Assembly (NCBI RefSeq): GCF_007858475.1
Contig: NZ_VIGX01000009.1
Location: 1-64,000 of the forward strand
Origin: Tsukamurella conjunctivitidis
GTDB taxonomy: Bacteria > Actinomycetota > Actinomycetes > Mycobacteriales > Mycobacteriaceae
Direction: 5' to 3'
DNA length: 64,000 nt
How positions within the stretch are numbered: position 1 is the stretch's first letter; every line of letters begins with the position of its first letter. Shown piece after piece: positions 59,584 through 64,000 of this stretch. The translations under genes and the position numbers were made by a program. The notes below the pieces were generated by a model. The model did not search any database and had not been told where the DNA came from. It saw only the letters and a list, made by a program, of their open reading frames with translations.

Positions 59584-60264
59584 TCAGCGCGGACGGAGGA
59601 CGATCTCGGTGGGGTGGGCATCGCCCGGCGTCGCGATCGCCGAGGCGACGGCGCCCGCCACGGTCTCGGGGCGCAGGAGGCCCTCGGTGGAGTACTCGCG
59701 TCCCTCGGCGGCGAAGATCCCCTGCTGCATCTCGGTGTCGATGCGGCCGGGGAAGATGCTCGTCACGCGCAGCGCGGGCTCCTCGGCCCGCAGCGCCTCG
59801 GCGAAGGCGGTGAGCCCGAACTTGCTCGCGGCGTACGCCGACCAGCCGGGGTTCGCGCGTTTGCCCGCACCGGAGTTGAGCAGCACCACGTGGCCGCCCG
59901 CGGCCCGCAGCGCGGGCAGCAGGGCCCGCGTCAGCTCCACGACCGACAGCAGGTTGATCTCGAACATGTCGCGCCAGTCCGAAGCGGGGGTGTCCTCGAT
60001 GCGCCCGATCCGCCCGAGACCGGCGTTGTGGACGAGCACGTCCAGGCGGTCGATCGGCGCGGCGAGCGCCCGCACGGCGTCGTGGTCGGTCAGGTCCGCC
60101 GGAAAGGCTGCGGCATCGTCGAATTCGGCGACGAGGGTGTCCAGGGCGGGGGAGGGGCGACCGCCCAGGAGGAGGCGGTGCGAGTCCCCGAGCCGGCGCG
60201 CGATGTGTGCGCCGAGCCCGCGGGACGCGCCGGTCACCAGGGCGAGGGGGCGGGCGTCCGTCAT
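59584..60264 (-). CDS. short-chain dehydrogenase/reductase
   Basis: 226 residues from ATG at 60264. The cofactor motif LVTGASRGLGAHIARRLG, the NAG motif VHNAGLGRIG, and the catalytic set Ser-Tyr-Lys (LNSGAGKRANPGWSAYAASKFG) are intact. It is the size of classical SDRs. Substrate unknown; the fold predicts NAD(P)-linked oxidoreduction of an alcohol or ketone. The much longer open frame to 61533 is a shadow of the MFS gene. Confidence 0.92.
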   Translation of the reverse strand: MTDARPLALVTGASRGLGAHIARRLGDSHRLLLGGRPSPALDTLVAEFDDAAAFPADLTDHDAVRALAAPIDRLDVLVHNAGLGRIGRIEDTPASDWRDMFEINLLSVVELTRALLPALRAAGGHVVLLNSGAGKRANPGWSAYAASKFGLTAFAEALRAEEPALRVTSIFPGRIDTEMQQGIFAAEGREYSTEGLLRPETVAGAVASAIATPGDAHPTEIVLRPR

Positions 60265-60297
60265 GCGACCACGGTACCGAACCTGAGGCAACGGGAG

Positions 60298-60331
60298 AAC
60301 CCCGGTCGAATCCTGGGGATCCGCCGGGGTT
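60298..60331. terminator. terminator-like hairpin after the MFS gene
   Basis: AACCCCGG (60298-60305) and CCGGGGTT (60324-60331) form an 8-pair stem. It lies 14 bases from the MFS stop at 60345, in the gap before the SDR gene. Confidence 0.5.
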
Positions 60332-60344
60332 TTCGCCGTGCTGC

Positions 60345-61616
60345 TCAGAACTCGGCGTCGCCGACCAGGGCCGCCTCGGCGGGCACGTCGTGGGAGTCGG
60401 CGCCCTTGCCGCGCACCTGGGTCAGGATGAGCGCGGCGACGACGCAGGCGATCGCGCCGATGTAGAACGGAGCGGCGGGGCTGCCGAACCAGTTCGCGAA
60501 GTGCGCCACGAGGGTGGCGGCGAGAGCGCCGCCGGCCCAGCGGAGGAAGTTGTAGCCGGCGCTGGCGACGGGTCGCGGCGCGTCGGCGATCGACATCGCG
60601 GTGCCGGTGAACAGGGTGTTCAGCACGCCCGACGGGATGCCGGAGAGGATCACGACGGTGACCACCACGCCGACGGATTCGTGTCCGGCGGCGGCGATCA
60701 CCAGGAGGACGCCGTAGACCAGGACGGCCGCGATCGAACCGGTGCGCTCGCCGAGGGCGGCGGCGACCTTCGGGGCGAGCCAGACACCGCTGACGGCGAC
60801 GAGCAGGCCCCAGCCGACGAAGACGGCGCCGACGAAGTAGGCGCTGCGGTGCAGCACGAACGGCGACCAGGCGAGGATCGTGAAGAAGGCGGCCGTGTAG
60901 AAGGCGGAGCCCAGGCCGGTGAGGAACAGGCCGCGTTGACGCAGGGCCCGCAGCGGTGCCAGGGGCGAGACGGTGCCCTCGCGCTGCCGCTTCTCCTTCG
61001 CCTCTGCGGCATCGGACTTCAGCATCGTCGCGCACAGCACGGCGCCGATCAGCATGAGGATCGCGGTACCGGCGAACGGCCCGCGCCAGGACACACCGCC
61101 GAGCACGGCCCCCAGCAGCGGGCCGACGGCCAGGCCCACGCCCAGCGCGGCCTCGTAGAGCAGGATCGCGCCCTGCTGGCCGCCGGTCGCGGCCGCCACG
61201 ATCACGGCGAGCGCGGTGGCGATGAAGAGGGCGTTGCCGAGGCCCCACACGGCGCGCCACGCGACGAGCATGCCGATCGAGTTCGCGAGGGCACAGGCCC
61301 CGGCGGCGATCACGATGAGCAGCAGACCGGCGATGACGGTGCGCTTGGCGCCGAACATCGAGGTGAACCAGCCGATGAAGAGCATCGCCACGACCTGCAC
61401 GCCCAGGTACGAGGAGAAGAGCAGCGTGGTCTGGCTCGGCGTGGCGTGCAGCGACTCCGCGATCGACACCAGGATGGGGTCGACGAGGCCGATCCCCATG
61501 AACGCGATGACCGCGGCGAACGCCGTGACCCACACCGCCTTGGGCTGATGGGAGAGAGTCTCGCGCAGGCCGGGGTGCGCGTGCTCTGTCTGGTTACGTT
61601 CGGCGGTGGTCGTCAT
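60345..61616 (-). CDS. MFS transporter (EmrD/CmlA-like exporter)
   Basis: 423 residues with 12 hydrophobic segments. The N-terminal FMGIGLVDPILVSIAESLHA and motif A-like FTSMFGAKRTVIAGLLL suggest a DHA1-type drug-proton antiporter, and LAVGPLLGAVLGGVSWRGPF resembles motif C of exporters. It starts 77 bases after the MarR gene, with which it is either cotranscribed or controlled from a shared gap; an ACGAA...TTCGT repeat at about 61637-61657 could be the operator. Confidence 0.9.
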   Translation of the reverse strand: MTTTAERNQTEHAHPGLRETLSHQPKAVWVTAFAAVIAFMGIGLVDPILVSIAESLHATPSQTTLLFSSYLGVQVVAMLFIGWFTSMFGAKRTVIAGLLLIVIAAGACALANSIGMLVAWRAVWGLGNALFIATALAVIVAAATGGQQGAILLYEAALGVGLAVGPLLGAVLGGVSWRGPFAGTAILMLIGAVLCATMLKSDAAEAKEKRQREGTVSPLAPLRALRQRGLFLTGLGSAFYTAAFFTILAWSPFVLHRSAYFVGAVFVGWGLLVAVSGVWLAPKVAAALGERTGSIAAVLVYGVLLVIAAAGHESVGVVVTVVILSGIPSGVLNTLFTGTAMSIADAPRPVASAGYNFLRWAGGALAATLVAHFANWFGSPAAPFYIGAIACVVAALILTQVRGKGADSHDVPAEAALVGDAEF

Positions 61617-61636
61617 CGCAGCTCCTTTCGGTTACT

Positions 61637-61657
61637 ACGAAATCCTAACTAATTCGT
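61637..61657. promoter_or_regulatory. possible MarR operator in front of the MFS gene
   Basis: ACGAAATCCTAACTAATTCGT has ACGAA and TTCGT ends and is AT-rich in a GC-rich setting, upstream of the MFS start and downstream of the MarR gene. A weak palindrome; treat as a candidate only. Confidence 0.35.
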
Positions 61658-61693
61658 CGTGCGAAAGGCAAGCCGTGTGACCGACTCGTCGGA

Positions 61694-62179
61694 TCAGAGG
61701 TCCTCGCGGTACCGATCCATCAGCTTGTGGAGCGCGGGGAGCGCGCGGTCCAGGTTGCGCCGGTCCTCGTCGGAGAGCTCGCCGAGATGCCCCGCGAGCA
61801 CGGCGTTGCGGGCCTCGACCAGCTCGGAGGTGAGCTGCGCGCCGTGCTCGGAGAGCTGCACGACCACCGCCCGGCCGTCGTCGGGGTCGGGGCTGCGCTC
61901 GGCGAGCCCCAGGCGCTCGAGCCCGTCGACGGCGCTCGTGGCCGAAGGCAGGCGGATGCGCAGGTAGCGGGCGAGCTCGCCCATCCGCACGGGTCCGAGG
62001 AGCAGCAGGCTCTGGAGGGCGGCCTGCTGCGCTGGGGTGAGGTCGGGCCCCGGGGTGTTGCGCCGCACCAGGAAGTGCAGCTGCAGGAGCGGGGAGCGCA
62101 GGCGCGCCGCGAGATCGTCGATCGCGGCGTCGGCCACCGGGGCCGACGGTGCGCCGGGTACTTCGGACGCGGAGGTCAT
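61694..62179 (-). CDS. MarR-family transcriptional regulator
   Basis: 161 residues from ATG at 62179. The winged-helix is PVRMGELARYLRIRLPSATSAVDGLERLGLAERSPDPDDGRAVVVQLSE in outline, with helical dimer ends. It probably represses the MFS exporter encoded 77 bases downstream. Upstream frame to 62290 overlaps the PhoX end and is rejected. Confidence 0.9.
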   Translation of the reverse strand: MTSASEVPGAPSAPVADAAIDDLAARLRSPLLQLHFLVRRNTPGPDLTPAQQAALQSLLLLGPVRMGELARYLRIRLPSATSAVDGLERLGLAERSPDPDDGRAVVVQLSEHGAQLTSELVEARNAVLAGHLGELSDEDRRNLDRALPALHKLMDRYREDL

Positions 62180-62209
62180 GATCTCGATAGTAAAGGTTCC
62201 GACAACAAT

Positions 62210-62237
62210 GCCGGGCGCACCCGCAGGCGCGCCCGGC
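62210..62237. terminator. terminator hairpin after the PhoX-like gene
   Basis: GCCGGGCGC (62210-62218) and GCGCCCGGC (62229-62237) form a perfect 9-pair stem with a 10-base loop, 22 bases beyond the PhoX-like stop and upstream of the MarR start. Confidence 0.6.
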
Positions 62238-62259
62238 ACCGTCGACCGGAGGGCGGTGG

Positions 62260-64000
62260 CTACGTCCCGATGTTCCCCGACTTCTTCCACACCGCGACCA
62301 CCGACGGGCGGGGCTGCGAGGAGCCGCCGTCGGGCCAGTGCGAGGTGGGCTTGTCGGCGGTGGCGTCGTCGGTCTCGCCCGGGTGCTGTACGGCGACGAG
62401 CACGCGGTTGTCACGCACGACGGGGCCGCAGGTCTCGGCGCCGAAGGGCACGGTGAGGAACTGCTTGGTGAGGCCGCGGTCCTTGCCCTCGAGGACGACG
62501 CCGAAGAGGCCGTCGTTGCTGTCGAAGGTGGCGTTGGTGCCGTCCGTCGAGATCCACAGGTTGCCGTGCGAGTCGAAGGTGACGTTGTCGGGGCAGCTGA
62601 TCCGCGAGACCTTGGTCTTGTCGAAGCCGCCGTAGTAGGTGTCGGCGGCGGCGGGGTCGCCGCACACCAGCAGCAGGTCCCAGGAGAAGTCGGTGCCCGT
62701 GTGGTTGTCGGTGATCTCCAGCAGCTGGCCGCTCTTGTTCTTCACGCGCGGGTTCGGCGTGTCGATGCCCGCCTTGCCCTCGGTGCCGCGGTCGCTGTTG
62801 TTGGTCAGCGCGCAATAGATCTTGCCGGTCTTGGGATTCGGCTCGATGTCCTCGGGGCGGTCCATCTTGGTGGCGCCCACCTTGTCGCCCGCGACGCGGG
62901 TCCACAGCGCCACGTTCTCCGCCGGCATGCCCTCGACGTGCGACTCGGCGCTGCCGTCGGCCTTGGTGGTGAGCAGCGGGATCCACGTGCTGGTGCCCTT
63001 GTAGCCGCCCTCGGGGACCTTGCCGTTCTCCACCTTCTGGCCCTCGAACTTCGCCACGTACAGCGTGCCCTCGTCGAGGATGCGCATGTTCGCCTCCATC
63101 GCGGCGGCGCCCTTGCCGGGCTGGATCTTCCGCGAGCTGACGAACTTGTAGATGTACTCGAACTTCGAGTCGTCGCCGCAGTAGGTGACCACGTCGCCCG
63201 TGGGGGTGACGTAGATGTTGCCCCCCTCGCGCTTCATGCGGCCCAGCGCGGAGTGCTTGATCGGGGTCGACTTCGGGTCGTGCGGGTTCACCTCGACGAG
63301 GTAACCGAAGCGGTTGATCTCGTTGGGCTCCTTGGACAGATCGAACCGGTCCTCGTACTTCATCCAGTGGTGGGCGTCCTCGTCCTTGCCCACGCCGTAG
63401 CGCTTCCAGCCCTCCTTGAGGCCGTCCAGCGGCGGCGTGTCGGTGCCGGAGAAGTAGTTGGTGTAGTTCTCCTCGCCGGAGATCATGGTGCCCCACGGCG
63501 TGATCCCGCCGGAGCAGTTGGCGATCGTGCCGAGCACGCGGGTGCCGCTCGGGTCGGCGGCGGTGCGGGTGAAGAAGCCCGCTGCGGGGCCGCGCAGCTC
63601 GAAGGGCGTCGACGCGGTGATGCGCCGGTTGTACTCGCCGAGAACGGGAGTCAGCTTGCCCGAGCCGGGCTCGCCCTTGACCTCCACGACCGTGATGCCG
63701 TGCGCGGCCATCTCCACGCGCACCTGGTTCTCGGTGGGGTCGCCCTCCTTGTAGCCCTTGAACATCGCGGTGCCGGTGGTGTACTCCTGGTTGCACACCA
63801 TGAGGAAGGTGTCCGGCTTGCCCTCCACCGCAATGAGATCGGTGAAGTCGTTGTTGAAGCCGAACTGCTGCGCCTGGGCCTCGGGCGTCTGGTTGTCGAA
63901 ATCGAACTGCGGCGCGCCGGGCACCACCGGATCGCCCCAGCGGATCACGACGGCCTGCTCGTAGCCCTCGGGCACGGTCACGGCGTCGGCCTTGTTCGGG
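62260..64000 (-). CDS. PhoX-family phosphatase (DUF839), 5' end beyond window
   Basis: The frame is open to the window edge, and the last bases translate to more protein (KADAVTVPEGYEQAV), so the gene is cut; at least 580 residues are seen. The PhoX pattern includes CNQEYTT, GTIANCSGGITPWGTMISGEEN, RFGYLVEVNPHDPKSTPIKH, YCGDDSKFEYIYKFVSSRKI and DNVTFDSHGNLWISTDG. PhoX enzymes are secreted, calcium- and iron-dependent alkaline phosphatases exported by the Tat system; the signal would lie outside the window. A terminator hairpin follows the stop. Confidence 0.88.
   Translation of the reverse strand, partial: PNKADAVTVPEGYEQAVVIRWGDPVVPGAPQFDFDNQTPEAQAQQFGFNNDFTDLIAVEGKPDTFLMVCNQEYTTGTAMFKGYKEGDPTENQVRVEMAAHGITVVEVKGEPGSGKLTPVLGEYNRRITASTPFELRGPAAGFFTRTAADPSGTRVLGTIANCSGGITPWGTMISGEENYTNYFSGTDTPPLDGLKEGWKRYGVGKDEDAHHWMKYEDRFDLSKEPNEINRFGYLVEVNPHDPKSTPIKHSALGRMKREGGNIYVTPTGDVVTYCGDDSKFEYIYKFVSSRKIQPGKGAAAMEANMRILDEGTLYVAKFEGQKVENGKVPEGGYKGTSTWIPLLTTKADGSAESHVEGMPAENVALWTRVAGDKVGATKMDRPEDIEPNPKTGKIYCALTNNSDRGTEGKAGIDTPNPRVKNKSGQLLEITDNHTGTDFSWDLLLVCGDPAAADTYYGGFDKTKVSRISCPDNVTFDSHGNLWISTDGTNATFDSNDGLFGVVLEGKDRGLTKQFLTVPFGAETCGPVVRDNRVLVAVQHPGETDDATADKPTSHWPDGGSSQPRPSVVAVWKKSGNIGT

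Overview
This window comes from a high-GC actinobacterial chromosome around the replication origin. Gene order (rpmH-rnpA-yidD-yidC-jag-rsmG-parA-parB on one side; dnaA, dnaN, gnd, recF, dciA, gyrB, gyrA, DUF3566, tRNA-Ile, tRNA-Ala on the other) and the mycobacterial set cwlM-trxA-trxB-rsmA-sigM, murJ-pseudokinase, DUF6049, Nudix and pcnA place it in the Mycobacteriales. A Tsukamurella-like organism is my best guess; this is inferred from gene order and composition only.

Layout. 1-5707: tRNA genes, a DUF3566 membrane protein, gyrA and gyrB, all on the minus strand. 5985-11463: dciA plus an accessory insertion (NTF2-like protein, TetR regulator with its divergent membrane-protein target, DHA2 exporter and GT1 glycosyltransferase) between gyrB and recF. 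11549-17693: recF, gnd, dnaN, the origin and dnaA; a gene for an MmpS-like membrane protein lies between the origin repeats and dnaA. 18331-21893: rpmH to rsmG on the plus strand. 21894-24713: 2.8 kb without a convincing gene but with five parS sites; two more lie at the start of rsmG and inside parA. 24714-31655: parAB, a GNAT-like gene, and the minus-strand cluster sigM-rsmA-trxB-trxA-cwlM. 31860-36988: putA, a tag-like glycosylase gene and an unknown gene, inserted between sigM and murJ. 36960-45585: the overlapping Nudix-DUF6049-murJ operon and the CCA-adding enzyme. 45586-64000: a mixed region with transporters, two MarR regulators, YqgE, an iron-siderophore binding lipoprotein, leuS, an HNH endonuclease, an O-methyltransferase, an SDR and a PhoX-like phosphatase cut by the window end.

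The central block works as a replication and segregation module: DnaA initiates at the AT-rich element and DnaA boxes upstream of dnaN, DnaN and RecF serve the fork, gyrase and DciA support unwinding and helicase loading, and ParA/ParB act on the parS field next door. The sigM-to-pcnA block links redox control, peptidoglycan precursor control (CwlM) and lipid II translocation (MurJ). The observations most worth checking are the expanded gene-free parS field, the tRNA-Ala gene that loses its 3' end in the T arm, the origin separated from dnaA by a gene, and a strongly recurrent 10-base motif (CGACGGTGCG).
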